A stretch of 64,000 nt of DNA. Origin: Roseococcus pinisoli. GTDB lineage: Bacteria > Pseudomonadota > Alphaproteobacteria > Acetobacterales > Acetobacteraceae. The stretch's first letter is position 1. The number at the start of each line of letters is the position of its first letter. Position numbers and translations under genes: made by a program. This document shows, one piece after another, positions 1-8,291 of the stretch. The DNA lies in the NCBI RefSeq assembly GCF_018413645.1, contig NZ_JAHCDA010000002.1, positions 1,116,001-1,180,000 on the forward strand. Direction: 5' to 3'. The notes under the pieces were generated by a model. It did not search any database. It was not told where the DNA came from and saw nothing but the letters and a program-made list of their open reading frames with translations.

Positions 1-212
1 CAACGGCCTTCGCCTATCTCCAATATGGCGAGTTCACCAACGGCATTCTCGGCAAGGGCGACTTGGTGACCGCCAGCCTCACCTTCACGCACCAGCTGCA
101 GCCGCGGCTCACGGGCACGCTGCAATTCGCCACCAGCAGCCGCAGCGACGAACGCAGTACCGGCCGCGCGACGCAGAACCTCGTTCTCGTCGGCCTCCGG
201 CAGAGCTTCTAG
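1..212 (+). CDS. C-terminal end of a PEP-CTERM-system outer-membrane beta-barrel protein (partial)
   Basis: Only the last 69 codons are in the window; the frame runs from base 3 to the TAG at 210-212. The peptide alternates polar and hydrophobic residues in strand-sized blocks (for example LVTASLTFTHQL and LVLVGLRQSF) and ends in phenylalanine, the usual terminal residue of outer-membrane barrels. The gene is followed after 10 bases by the XrtA-associated ATPase. In XrtA loci that neighbour is often the TIGR03016-type barrel, thought to export the polysaccharide. The family assignment therefore rests on the C-terminal strands and on position; the N-terminus cannot be seen. Confidence 0.7.
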   Translation, partial: TAFAYLQYGEFTNGILGKGDLVTASLTFTHQLQPRLTGTLQFATSSRSDERSTGRATQNLVLVGLRQSF

Positions 213-222
213 GGGAATCGTC

Positions 223-1194
223 ATGATGCTCACGGATTTCTACGGGCTGCGGGAGCATCCATTCCAGATGACGCCCGACGCGCGCCTGTTCTATCCGAGC
301 ACCGTGCATTCCCGCGCCTATGCGCATCTCACCTACGGCATCGCGCAGCGCGAGGGCTTCGTGGTCGTCACGGGCGAGGTCGGCGCGGGGAAGACCACCC
401 TCGTCGACCGTCTTTGCTCCGAGCTCGATCCCGTGGGCTTCGCCGTCGCGCGGATCAGCACCACCCAGGTGGCCGGCGACGACCTGCTCCGCCTCGCCGC
501 CGCCGCCTTCGGCACCGAGGCGGATGGCAACAAGGCGGCCGTGCTGCGGGGCATCTCCGCCGCGCTGCGCGCGGGCGACCGGCGCTTCCTCCTCATCGTC
601 GACGAGGCGCAGGGCCTGAAGATCGACGCGCTGGAGGAGCTGCGCATGCTCTCCAACGTGACCGAGGGCGGGCAGGCGCCGATGCAGACCATCCTGCTCG
701 GCCAGCCACAGCTCCGGGCCATGCTCGCCAGCCCCGACCTCGAGCAGCTGCGGCAGCGCGTGCTGGCCAGCTACCACCTCGGCGCGCTCTCGCGCGAGGA
801 GACGCACGCCTATGTGAAGCACCGCATGCGGGCCGTGGGCTGGCAGGAGAACCCGCGCTGGGAGGACCGCGCGCTCGACCTCATCCACCGCCACACGGAT
901 GGCCTGCCGCGCCGGATCAACCGCCTCTGCTCGCGCGTGCTGCTGAGCGGCATGCTGGAGAAGTCCGACGTGCTGAGCGCTTCCATGGTCGAGGCGACGG
1001 CGCTCGAACTCGAGGAGGATCTGGGCCCGACCATGCTGCGGACGGCCCGCGGCGGAGCTTCCGCCGATTACGACGCCGCCCTGCGCGACGTCCAGCAGCG
1101 CCTCGCGACGCTCGAGCGGAATGCCGGGCAAAGGGAACGCCTTTTCAATCGCCTCGCGGAGATATTCTTCGACGGCGTGAGGGACCGACCATGA
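223..1194 (+). CDS. XrtA/PEP-CTERM system-associated AAA ATPase
   Basis: This 323-residue ATPase resembles the TIGR03015 family and the ExeA/GspA-type AAA_22 group, which accompany exosortase-A exopolysaccharide loci. It begins with the family-typical segment MLTDFYGLREHPFQ. Walker A (GEVGAGKTT) is at residues 51-59 and Walker B (FLLIVDEAQ) at 122-130, followed by a sensor region and an arginine-rich lid (GLPRRINRLCSR). It is probably cytoplasmic and may regulate or energise polysaccharide assembly; that role is inferred from context. Two Met codons begin the frame (223 and 226), and GGGGA lies just upstream. Its stop overlaps the start of the deacetylase gene (ATGA), indicating translational coupling. 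Confidence 0.93.
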   Translation: MMLTDFYGLREHPFQMTPDARLFYPSTVHSRAYAHLTYGIAQREGFVVVTGEVGAGKTTLVDRLCSELDPVGFAVARISTTQVAGDDLLRLAAAAFGTEADGNKAAVLRGISAALRAGDRRFLLIVDEAQGLKIDALEELRMLSNVTEGGQAPMQTILLGQPQLRAMLASPDLEQLRQRVLASYHLGALSREETHAYVKHRMRAVGWQENPRWEDRALDLIHRHTDGLPRRINRLCSRVLLSGMLEKSDVLSASMVEATALELEEDLGPTMLRTARGGASADYDAALRDVQQRLATLERNAGQRERLFNRLAEIFFDGVRDRP

Positions 1195-2111
1195 AATCCA
1201 TCGCGATCGCCCCCGAGGTCGCACAGCACCGCACCCGCTCCCGCAACGCCATGTCCGTGGATGTGGAGGACTGGTTCCAGGTGCAGGGCTTCGCCGACGT
1301 CATTCCGCGCGAGGAGTGGGATTTCCTCGACTGTCGCGTGGAAGCCAATACGGATGCGGTGCTGCACCACTTCGAGGAAGCCGGCATCCGCGCCACCTTC
1401 TTCACCCTCGGCTGGGTCGCCGAGCGCTATCCGCGCCTGATCCGCCGCATCGTCGAGGCCGGCCATGAGCTCGCCAGCCACGGCTACGGGCACCAGCGGG
1501 TGGACCAGATCGGCCCCACGGCCTTCCGCGAGGATATCCGCCGCGCGCGCACGATCCTGGAGGATGCCGGCGGGGTGCGGGTCTCGGGCTATCGCGCGCC
1601 GACCTTCTCGATCGGCCCCGCGACGCCCTGGGCGCATGGCATCCTGGCCGAGGAGGGCTACCGCTATTCCTCCTCCGTCTTCCCGGTGCGGCACGATCTC
1701 TACGGCTCGCCCGACACGCCGCGGGTCGCGCACCGGCCGAGGCCGGAGGGCGTGGTCGAGCTGCCGATGACCACCTGCCGCGCCTTCGGCCGCAACCTGC
1801 CCTGCTCGGGCGGGGGATGGTTCCGGCTTGCGCCCTACCGGCTCTTCCGCGCGGGGCTGCGCCACGTGAACGACATCGAGGGCCGGGCCGGCATCTTCTA
1901 CTTTCACCCCTGGGAGATCGACGCGGCCCAACCGCGCGTCTGGCACGCCAACCGCCTTTCGCGCTTCCGGCACTACACCGGTGTCGCCAGCATGCCGCCG
2001 CGGCTGGCCCGCCTGCTGAGCGACTTCTCCTGGGGTGCCATGGAGGATGTCTTCGCCGACGAGATCAGCCAGGCGCCCGCCCCCGCCGGCCACCGCGCCA
2101 TGGTGAACTGA
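1191..2111 (+). CDS. XrtA system polysaccharide deacetylase
   Basis: A 306-residue NodB-fold deacetylase of the TIGR03006/DUF3473 type, predicted to remove N- or O-acetyl groups from the exopolysaccharide made by this locus. Metal-binding motifs are visible: SVDVEDWF near residues 22-29 (motif 1), ELASHGYGH near residue 90 (motif 2, with the two histidines) and GYRAPTFSI near residue 130 (motif 3). The C-terminal part with FYFHPWEID and the H-T-G-V segment is characteristic of the DUF3473 extension. I chose the ATG at 1191 because it overlaps the preceding stop by four bases and sits directly before the conserved domain. The open frame continues upstream only as an overlap with the ATPase. 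Confidence 0.94.
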   Translation: MKSIAIAPEVAQHRTRSRNAMSVDVEDWFQVQGFADVIPREEWDFLDCRVEANTDAVLHHFEEAGIRATFFTLGWVAERYPRLIRRIVEAGHELASHGYGHQRVDQIGPTAFREDIRRARTILEDAGGVRVSGYRAPTFSIGPATPWAHGILAEEGYRYSSSVFPVRHDLYGSPDTPRVAHRPRPEGVVELPMTTCRAFGRNLPCSGGGWFRLAPYRLFRAGLRHVNDIEGRAGIFYFHPWEIDAAQPRVWHANRLSRFRHYTGVASMPPRLARLLSDFSWGAMEDVFADEISQAPAPAGHRAMVN

Positions 2112-2113
2112 GC

Positions 2114-3208
2114 ATGGGCGCCGAGGCGAAGATCCAGCCGGCCCTTCCGACGCGGGCGAGCCGGCCCGTGCGCGTCCTGCCCCTCGACGACCACAGCGTC
2201 GCCGGCACGGAGGACGCCTGGGAGAGCTTCGTGCGGGCGACGCCGGAAGCGACCTTCTTCCATCGCCCGGCCTGGCGCCGCGTCATCGAGCAGGCTTTCG
2301 GCCATGCGACGCATTATGCCTTCGCCGAGCAGGACGGCGCGATCACCGGCATCCTGCCGCTGGCGCGGATGCGCACGCGCCTCTTCGGCGATGCGCTGAT
2401 CTCCACGCCCTTCTGCGTCTATGGCGGGCCGGTGGCGACGACGCCCGAGGCGGCGCAGGCGCTCGAGGATCACGCCCGCGCGCTGATGCGCGAGACGGGC
2501 GTGCCGCTCCTGGAATTCCGCCGCCGGGACCAGGCGGATGTGGGCTGGCCTGAGCGCCCGCCGCTCCACTACACCTTCCGCCGCGCCATCACCGGCGAGG
2601 CCGAGGCCGACATGAAGGCCATCCCGCGGAAGCAGCGGGCGATGGTGCGCAAGGGCATCCAGAACGGCCTGACCAGCGTCTCGAACAGCGACACCGACGT
2701 GCTGCATCAGGTCTATGCCGAGATGGTGCATGCGCTGGGCACGCCCGTCTTCCCGCGCCGCTATTTCCGCCTGTTGGCCGAGGCCTTCCCCGAGGCGCAC
2801 GACGTCACGACCGTGCTGCATGAGGGGCGCCCGGTCGCCTCCGTGCTCAACTTCCATTTCCGCGACGAGGTGCTGCCCTATTACGGCGGCGGCGGTCGGG
2901 CGGCGCGCGGACTCGCGGCCAACGACTTCCTCTACTGGGAGGTGATGCGCCGCGCGGGCGCCGAGCGCGGCGCGCGGCTCTTCGATTTCGGCCGCAGCAA
3001 GAGCGGAACCGGCGCCTTCGACTTCAAGCGCAACTGGGGCTTCACGCCCGAGCCGCTGCATTACTGCTACCAGCTCCGCGAAGGCGCGAAGCTGACGGAG
3101 AACAATCCCTCCAACCCCAAGTACAAGATGATGATCGCGGCCTGGCGACGGCTGCCCATCCGCCTCGCCAACGCGTTGGGCCCCTTCATCGTCCGGGGGC
3201 TCGGCTGA
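2114..3208 (+). CDS. FemAB-like protein, XrtA/PEP-CTERM system-associated
   Basis: A 364-residue protein of the FemAB/GNAT-like fold (TIGR03019 family) found in XrtA polysaccharide loci. The characteristic stretch with KAIPRKQRAMVRKGIQNGL lies around residues 166-185. The C-terminal GNAT-like half includes YYGGGGRAARGLAANDFLY and LFDFGRSKSGTGAFDFKRNW, both typical of the family. FemAB relatives transfer aminoacyl groups; for this branch the substrate is unknown, and acylation or peptidyl modification of a glycan is only a guess. The start ATG at 2114 follows the deacetylase stop by two bases. Its own stop overlaps the next start by one base (TGATG), so the genes form one translational unit. 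Confidence 0.92.
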   Translation: MGAEAKIQPALPTRASRPVRVLPLDDHSVAGTEDAWESFVRATPEATFFHRPAWRRVIEQAFGHATHYAFAEQDGAITGILPLARMRTRLFGDALISTPFCVYGGPVATTPEAAQALEDHARALMRETGVPLLEFRRRDQADVGWPERPPLHYTFRRAITGEAEADMKAIPRKQRAMVRKGIQNGLTSVSNSDTDVLHQVYAEMVHALGTPVFPRRYFRLLAEAFPEAHDVTTVLHEGRPVASVLNFHFRDEVLPYYGGGGRAARGLAANDFLYWEVMRRAGAERGARLFDFGRSKSGTGAFDFKRNWGFTPEPLHYCYQLREGAKLTENNPSNPKYKMMIAAWRRLPIRLANALGPFIVRGLG

Positions 3209-4425
3209 TGGGCGGGCGGCTGCTCTTCCTGTGCCATCGCATCCCCTTCCCGCCCGATAAGGGCGACAAGATCCGCGCCTGGCACATGCTCGAGCATCTC
3301 GCGCAAAGCTGGGAGGTCGATCTCGGCTGCCTCGTCGACGACCGGGCCGATTTCGACCATGTGCCGGCGCTGAAGCGCAGCTGTGCCACCGTCGAGGCGC
3401 GCTGGACCGGCTCGCGCGCCGGGGCGGCGATACGCGCCGTGCGGCAACTCCGGCCCGGCCGCCCCCTCAGCCTCGGCTGGTTCCACGAGCCGGGGCTCCG
3501 CGCCTGGACGGAAGACCAGCTCGCCCGCGGGCGCCACGACGCGGTCTTCGTCTATTCCTCCTCCATGGCGCCCTATCTCATGGGCGCCGGCCGCCCCGGC
3601 CTGCGCCGCATCCTCGACATGGTGGATGTGGATTCCGAAAAGTGGCGCGCCTATGCCGATGCCGGGCGCGCGCCGATGCGGCAGGTCTGGGCGCGGGAGG
3701 CACGCACGCTGCTGGCCTTCGAGCGCGCGGCCGCCGCCGACTTCGATTGCAGCCTCTTCGTCTCGGAAGCCGAGGCCGCGCATTTCGCCGCCCTCGCCCC
3801 CGAATGCGCGGGGCGGGTGGACCATGTCGACAACGGCGTCGCGCTCGGCCGCTTCGATCCGGCACGGCGCACGGACCGGCCCTTCTCCGGCCGCGCGCCC
3901 ACCATCGTCTTCACCGGGACGATGGACTACCGCCCGAACATCGAGGCCGTCTCCTGGTTCGCCCGCGAGGTGATGCCGATGCTGTCCGAGGCGGAGTTCC
4001 ACATCGTCGGCGCCAATCCGACGGCCGCCGTGCGGGCGCTGGCGCAGCAGCGCGGCGTCCACGTCACGGGGACGGTGCCCGACGTGCGGCCCTATCTGGC
4101 CCATGCCGCGGTGGTGGTCGCGCCGCTGCGCATCGCCCGCGGCATCCAGAACAAGGTGCTGGAGGCCATGGCCATGGCCCGCCCCGTCGTCGCCTCGCCC
4201 GAGGCCTTCGAGGGCGTGCGCGCCCGCGCGGGTCGGGACATCCTGGTGGCCGAAGGCGCCCTCGAGACCGCCCGTCGCATCCGCGAGGTGCTGGACGGGG
4301 AGCATCCCGACCTCGGCGCCGCGGGACGTGCCGCCGTCATGGCCGGGCACGACTGGCGGGCGACGCTGCAACGGCTGGACCACGTCCTGGAATCCGCCGA
4401 GGCGCGTGATCGCATGCCGGCGTGA
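3208..4425 (+). CDS. XrtA-associated glycosyltransferase (TIGR03087 type, GT4 fold)
   Basis: A 405-residue cytoplasmic glycosyltransferase. The N-terminal acceptor domain starts with LCHRIPFPPDKGDKIRAWHM, a hallmark of the TIGR03087 sugar transferases of XrtA loci. The C-terminal donor domain carries the GT-B features VFTGTMDYRPNIEAVSWF, a glycine-rich turn, and the EAMAMARPVVASPEAFEG nucleotide-sugar binding segment. It should add a sugar to the lipid-linked exopolysaccharide repeat; donor and linkage cannot be read from sequence. It overlaps the gene before it by one base and the exosortase gene by four (GTGA), so all five genes are probably co-translated. Confidence 0.93.
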   Translation: MGGRLLFLCHRIPFPPDKGDKIRAWHMLEHLAQSWEVDLGCLVDDRADFDHVPALKRSCATVEARWTGSRAGAAIRAVRQLRPGRPLSLGWFHEPGLRAWTEDQLARGRHDAVFVYSSSMAPYLMGAGRPGLRRILDMVDVDSEKWRAYADAGRAPMRQVWAREARTLLAFERAAAADFDCSLFVSEAEAAHFAALAPECAGRVDHVDNGVALGRFDPARRTDRPFSGRAPTIVFTGTMDYRPNIEAVSWFAREVMPMLSEAEFHIVGANPTAAVRALAQQRGVHVTGTVPDVRPYLAHAAVVVAPLRIARGIQNKVLEAMAMARPVVASPEAFEGVRARAGRDILVAEGALETARRIREVLDGEHPDLGAAGRAAVMAGHDWRATLQRLDHVLESAEARDRMPA

Positions 4426-5885
4426 GCACCGCCCGCCCGACCGCCACCCTCGTCCCGGACTTCTCCGGATGGGAGACGGCGCTCGCCGCCATGGCGATCG
4501 GGCTGGGCGCGCTGGGCGTGCTGTTCTGGCCCGAGGTCGCGGCCGCGGTCTCCACCTGGGACCGCTCCAGCGCCTATGGGCATTGCTGGCTGATCCTGCC
4601 CATCGCCGCCTGGCTGGCCTGGAGCCGGCGCCACCGGCTGGCAGGGCTGTCGCCGGAACCCCTGCCCCTCGCCGGCCTCCTGGCGATCGGCGGCGCGGCG
4701 GCCTGGTTCGTGGCCGAGCGTCTGGGCATCATGGAGGGGCGGCAATTCGCGGCACTCGGCCTCGTCTGGGTGCTGGTGCTCGCCACCCTCGGCTGGCGGG
4801 TGAGCTGGGCGATGGCCGCACCGCTGGGCTACCTCGTCTTCCTGGTCCCCTTCGGCGAATTCGCGACCCCCTGGCTGCAGGACATCACGCTCGACATGAT
4901 CCTGTTCGGGCTCCGGATCTTCGGCATCCCGCATCATGCCGACGGGCTCACCATCGACATCCCGGCCGGCACCTTCCTGGTGGCCGAGGCCTGCGCGGGG
5001 CTGCGCTTCCTCATCGCGGCGATGGCTTTCGGCACGCTCTATGCCCTGTGCATGTTCCGCAGCCCCTGGCGGCGGCTCATGGTGATGCTGCTGGCGGTCG
5101 TCGTGCCGGTGATCGCCAACGGGATCCGCGCGCTCGCGATCGTGCTGATGGGCCACTACATGGGCAGCGCCGAGGCGGCCGCGGCCGACCACGTGATCTA
5201 CGGCTGGGGCTTCTTCTCCCTCGTCATGGTCCTCCTCATCGTCGCGGGCCTGCCCTTCCGGCAGGATGCCGAGCCCGCCGTGCCGGCCTCCGTTCAGCCG
5301 ATCCGGCCCGCCGCGCCGCCCCGCCTCGCCGCGGCGCTGGTGATCGCGGTCGGCCTTGCCGCCCTCGGGCCGGTCGCCGCCCGGGCGCTCGACGCCTCCG
5401 TCCCGCCGCCGGTGGCCGAGACGATCCGCCTCGCCGCGCCGGCGGGCTGCGAGGCCGGCGGCGAGGCGCTGCTTTGCCCAGGTGCGAGCTTATCGGCGTC
5501 GGTGATCGCCTTTGCCCCGGGCACGAACTGGTCGGCCGTCGCCAATGCGCGTCGTCAGGCCGCGGGCGCGGATGACGAGGCGCTGATCTTCGACGTCGTC
5601 ACGCCGGCGGCACGCTGGCAGGTCCGGCAGGGTCAGCTCGTGCCGGGGGCGGTGGCCATGGCCGCCTGGCTCGACGGCGCGCCGGCCGGCAACGGCGTGA
5701 GCACCCGGGCCCGGCAGGCCTGGAATTCCCTGCGCGGCCACGGCGGCAAGCCGGTGCTGGCGATCGTGAGCCTCGTGCCGAACGGCCCGCTGGATCCCGC
5801 CCGCATGCGCCTGCTGATGCAGGCGGTTCTGGGCGCGCAGCACGACGGCCTGGTGCAGCGCGCGGCCCACCTGTCGGCTTTTTGA
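4422..5885 (+). CDS. xrtA: Exosortase A fused to an EpsI-like domain
   Basis: A 487-residue integral membrane cysteine protease/transpeptidase that recognises PEP-CTERM sorting signals. About eight hydrophobic segments fill residues 17-290. The exosortase catalytic residues are all present: Cys191 in EACAGLRFL, Arg236 in ANGIRALAIV and His257 in ADHVIYGWGFF. After the last membrane helix (about residue 285) the protein continues for about 200 residues as a periplasmic domain resembling EpsI (DUF3485), the fused form common in XrtA. The start is GTG at 4422, overlapping the glycosyltransferase stop. A PEP-CTERM substrate gene lies immediately downstream. Confidence 0.95.
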   Translation: MSTARPTATLVPDFSGWETALAAMAIGLGALGVLFWPEVAAAVSTWDRSSAYGHCWLILPIAAWLAWSRRHRLAGLSPEPLPLAGLLAIGGAAAWFVAERLGIMEGRQFAALGLVWVLVLATLGWRVSWAMAAPLGYLVFLVPFGEFATPWLQDITLDMILFGLRIFGIPHHADGLTIDIPAGTFLVAEACAGLRFLIAAMAFGTLYALCMFRSPWRRLMVMLLAVVVPVIANGIRALAIVLMGHYMGSAEAAAADHVIYGWGFFSLVMVLLIVAGLPFRQDAEPAVPASVQPIRPAAPPRLAAALVIAVGLAALGPVAARALDASVPPPVAETIRLAAPAGCEAGGEALLCPGASLSASVIAFAPGTNWSAVANARRQAAGADDEALIFDVVTPAARWQVRQGQLVPGAVAMAAWLDGAPAGNGVSTRARQAWNSLRGHGGKPVLAIVSLVPNGPLDPARMRLLMQAVLGAQHDGLVQRAAHLSAF

Positions 5886-5969
5886 ACCTCGGCTGTCGGC
5901 CGAGTTTACACCGCGCATCCAGGCCCTTCGCCAACCCTCACAAACCATTGTTTTCGGCCAATAAATTTA

Positions 5970-5986
5970 TTGGCATGGCGATTGCT
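5970..5986 (+). promoter_or_regulatory. Sigma-54 (-24/-12) promoter of the PEP-CTERM gene
   Basis: The sequence TTGGCATGGCGATTGCT has the invariant GG at 5972-5973 and GC at 5984-5985, separated by exactly ten bases, matching the RpoN consensus TGGCAC-N5-TTGCW closely. Transcription would start near 5997, leaving a leader of about 50 bases before the ATG at 6047. XrtA/PEP-CTERM systems are known to be tied to the PrsK/PrsR two-component pair, in which PrsR is a sigma-54 activator. No activator gene or obvious enhancer site is seen in the window. The element is read directly from sequence; its use is inferred. Confidence 0.8.
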
Positions 5987-6046
5987 GAACAAAGGGGCAG
6001 CCGCGCTCGTCGTGGTCTGGGCATCCATTGATGGAGTAAAAACGAG

Positions 6047-6736
6047 ATGAAGAAGTTCCTGTTCGCAGCACTGATGAGCCTCGGCATTGCCGGCGCGGCT
6101 CAGGCGGCGCCGACGCTGCAGTTCCGGGTCTATGAGGACAACGCCCTTGTCGGCGGACTTTCCACCTCCTCCTCGAGCGGCCTGCTGGCGGCCTCCGGCT
6201 CGACGACCTATTTCAACGTGTCGGCCAATGCCTATGGCGCGCCGATCGTCGAATCGCCGTCGCTGCTCGCGCAGACGACCAGCGTCTCGGCCATCTCGGG
6301 CTATTCGGGCACGCACACGATCCGTCTGGAATTCACGCAGACCGGCCTCACCTCCGCCTCGGCCGGCGGCCTGCTGGCGTCGCTGGCGAGCAGCTTCACG
6401 ACCAACTTCCTGCTGAACGGCGCTGACGTGCAGAGCGTGACGCTCACGACTTACGTCGACAACAACAACACCGCCTTCGGCCGCGGCACGCAGATCGCGT
6501 CGCAGACCTATACCTCGGGCCCCACCAATGCCTCGGGTCAGCTGCCGGCCAACATCGCCCTGACGAACGAGTTTTTCTCGGAGACGCTGGTGATCACGGC
6601 GACCTTCACGGGCCCCTCCGCAGGCCTGCAGGCCGACGCCCAGATCGTGCGCGTGCCCGAGCCGGCCTCCTTCGCCCTGCTCGGCTCCGCCCTGCTCGGC
6701 CTGGGCTTCGCTCGCCGCTCGCGCCGCAAGGGCTGA
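6047..6736 (+). CDS. PEP-CTERM sorting-domain protein (exosortase substrate)
   Basis: A 229-residue secreted protein. Residues 1-21 form a Sec signal peptide (KKFLFAALMSLGIAGAAQA, cut before AP). The middle is Ser/Thr/Ala/Asn-rich, low in cysteine and predicted to be beta-rich, typical of extracellular adhesive or matrix proteins. Residues 203-229 form the sorting signal: V-PEP, a hydrophobic stretch (SFALLGSALLGLGFA) and a basic tail RRSRRKG. XrtA, encoded just upstream, should cleave near PEP. The body has no family I recognise. It has its own sigma-54 promoter and a leader ending GGAGTAAAAACGAG before ATG, so it is regulated separately from the biosynthetic operon. Confidence 0.93.
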   Translation: MKKFLFAALMSLGIAGAAQAAPTLQFRVYEDNALVGGLSTSSSSGLLAASGSTTYFNVSANAYGAPIVESPSLLAQTTSVSAISGYSGTHTIRLEFTQTGLTSASAGGLLASLASSFTTNFLLNGADVQSVTLTTYVDNNNTAFGRGTQIASQTYTSGPTNASGQLPANIALTNEFFSETLVITATFTGPSAGLQADAQIVRVPEPASFALLGSALLGLGFARRSRRKG

Positions 6737-6750
6737 GCGTCACGGCCGGT

Positions 6751-6780
6751 CGCGGCGGGGAAAGCTGACACCCCTTCGCG
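6751..6780 (+). terminator. Possible terminator hairpin after the PEP-CTERM gene
   Basis: CGCGGCGGGG (6751-6760) pairs imperfectly with CCCCTTCGCG (6771-6780) across a 10-base loop: eight Watson-Crick pairs plus a G-T pair. It lies 15 bases after the stop. No T-tract follows, so it could be a stabilising 3-prime hairpin instead. Confidence 0.35.
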
Positions 6781-7043
6781 ACCCGCCGCTTCCGGCCAGG
6801 CACCGACCGAACAGCGCCTGCCGGCACCATCAAGAGGGCGGCTTCCGCCCGGGCCATGTCCCGCCTTCTACGACCTGCTCCCTCCTGCCTCTGGCAGACA
6901 AGCGCGCCACTGCGCGGGAGGGACGCCGTCGGGCGGAGCGAGATCCCCACTTATCGATCGGACCGCAGGACGCGCCGTTACGCGGGCTCCGCCGCGACAT
7001 CGCTGCCGGGCCGCATCCTGCAGCTCGCTGCCCCATATAACGG

Positions 7044-7061
7044 ATAAATTTGGTAATTTAT
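7044..7061 (+). promoter_or_regulatory. Inverted repeat, possible LysR-type regulator site
   Basis: ATAAATT-TGGT-AATTTAT is a perfect 7-bp inverted repeat with a 4-base spacer in an AT-rich patch. It contains the T-N11-A and ATA/TAT arrangement common to LysR-family operators, and CysB/Cbl (LysR family) control sulfonate genes in enterobacteria. It lies 30 bases upstream of a TTGACA hexamer. Its link to a LysR regulator is inference; no such gene is in the window. Confidence 0.35.
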
Positions 7062-7090
7062 AAAATCACTATTTTGCACGACAATTCTAA

Positions 7091-7121
7091 TTGACAAATC
7101 ACCGATGAAAATGCGTTCTAT
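7091..7121 (+). promoter_or_regulatory. Candidate sigma-70 promoter for the sulfonate operon
   Basis: A consensus TTGACA is at 7091-7096. The best -10 partner is TTCTAT at 7116-7121, with a 19-base spacer, longer than ideal. It faces the operon but would leave a leader of over 300 bases before the ATG at 7460. A weak call. Confidence 0.3.
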
Positions 7122-7459
7122 CTGAACGGCGCCTAACCGGGCCGCCGGACCGGATAGGACCAGGATATGCCTCGGCTCGGCCACGCCACCGCCCGACCCG
7201 CCCCGATGAAGCCTTTCGCGCCCCGGCCTTTCGCGAAGCGCTGTCGCCGGCCCTAAGCCGCCCCTTCCCCATCTCCCAATGCTTCCGGACGCCGCCTCGT
7301 CGCGGTGGAGGATCCATGCGCCTGCCCGACATGAAACCCCGCGCCATTCCTGAATCCCCGCCGGGCACGGCGCCGGCCGTCTGTCGCGCGCCTCTCTAGC
7401 CTCGACCATCCAGCCTGCGGCGAACGCCGCCCTTTCCTGATGTCTTCGGAGTCCTGCCC

Positions 7460-8290
7460 ATGTCAGGCCAAGCCATTGCCGCCCCCGTCGCTATTCGGCC
7501 GGCGCGCCCGTCTCCCCGCTTCACCTGGAAGCTGAGCCGCCTCCGGCGCCTCGTCGTCCCCATCCTGCTCGTGGCGCTCTGGCAGATCGCGGCGAATACC
7601 GGCCTCATCTCCACGCGGCTGCTCGCGCCCCCCAACGCCATCGCGGCCGCCGCCTGGGAGCTGATCGTCTCCGGCGAGCTGCCCTATCACCTGCTGATCT
7701 CGCTGCAGCGGGTCGCGATCGGCCTGGCCATCGCGCTTTCCGCCGGGGTCTCGCTGGGCCTCATCGCCGGCCTGTCCCGCCTCGGCGAGGATGCGGTGGA
7801 CGCCACGCTGCAGATGCTGCGCGCGCTGCCGTTCCTGGCGCTGGTGCCGCTCTTCATCCTGTGGCTCGGCATCGGCGAGGCGACCAAGATCGCCCTCGTC
7901 GCCCTCGGCGCCACCTTCCCCATCTATCTGACGCTCTTCGGCGGCATCCGCGGCGTGGACCCGAAGCTGATCGAGGCGGGGCGCATCTTCGGCCTCGATC
8001 GATGGGGCCTCATCCGCCACGTCGTGCTGCCCGGGGCGCTGCCCCAGGCCCTGGTCGGCCTGCGCTACGCGCTGGGCACGGCCTGGCTGAGCCTCGTGGT
8101 GGGCGAGCAGATCAACGCCACGGCAGGCATCGGCTTCCTGGTGATGGATGCCCGCGAATTCCTGCGCACCGACATCATCCTGGTCGGCCTGCTGGTCTAC
8201 GCCCTGCTCGGCCTCGGCGCCGACCAGCTGGTCCGCGTGCTGGAGCGGCGGGCCCTCGCCTGGCGTCCCTCGCTGATCCGGGAGGCCTGA
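7460..8290 (+). CDS. ssuC: Sulfonate/taurine-type ABC transporter permease
   Basis: A 276-residue inner-membrane permease of the SsuC/TauC/NrtB family. A cytoplasmic basic N-terminus is followed by about six hydrophobic helices. The EAA loop that contacts the ATPase is visible at EAGRIFGLDRWGLIRHVVLP, about residue 172 onward. GGAG lies eight bases before the ATG. The next gene is its ATPase, one base downstream. Substrate class is inferred from the neighbouring SsuD-like monooxygenase and SsuA-like binding proteins; ssuC is the best fit but taurine or other sulfonates are equally possible. Confidence 0.88.
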   Translation: MSGQAIAAPVAIRPARPSPRFTWKLSRLRRLVVPILLVALWQIAANTGLISTRLLAPPNAIAAAAWELIVSGELPYHLLISLQRVAIGLAIALSAGVSLGLIAGLSRLGEDAVDATLQMLRALPFLALVPLFILWLGIGEATKIALVALGATFPIYLTLFGGIRGVDPKLIEAGRIFGLDRWGLIRHVVLPGALPQALVGLRYALGTAWLSLVVGEQINATAGIGFLVMDAREFLRTDIILVGLLVYALLGLGADQLVRVLERRALAWRPSLIREA

Positions 8291-8291
8291 G

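Larger units (their letters stand above)
6737..7459. other. Non-coding gap between the PEP-CTERM gene and the sulfonate operon
   Basis: About 720 bases without a convincing gene. The first part is GC-rich and holds the candidate hairpin at 6751-6780. Bases 7036-7125 are strikingly AT-rich for this genome and carry a 7-bp inverted repeat and a TTGACA hexamer (listed separately), so this is the likely control region of the importer operon. From 7130 to 7450 the sequence is GC-rich again and would form a long leader. I see no recognisable riboswitch there. Short open frames on both strands lack ribosome sites and family resemblance. Confidence 0.6.

Noticed and set aside
7130-7459. Possible riboswitch in the long leader of the sulfonate operon
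   Set aside because: The sequence does not show the conserved cores of SAM, cobalamin or other riboswitches I could recognise, only GC-rich random pairing.
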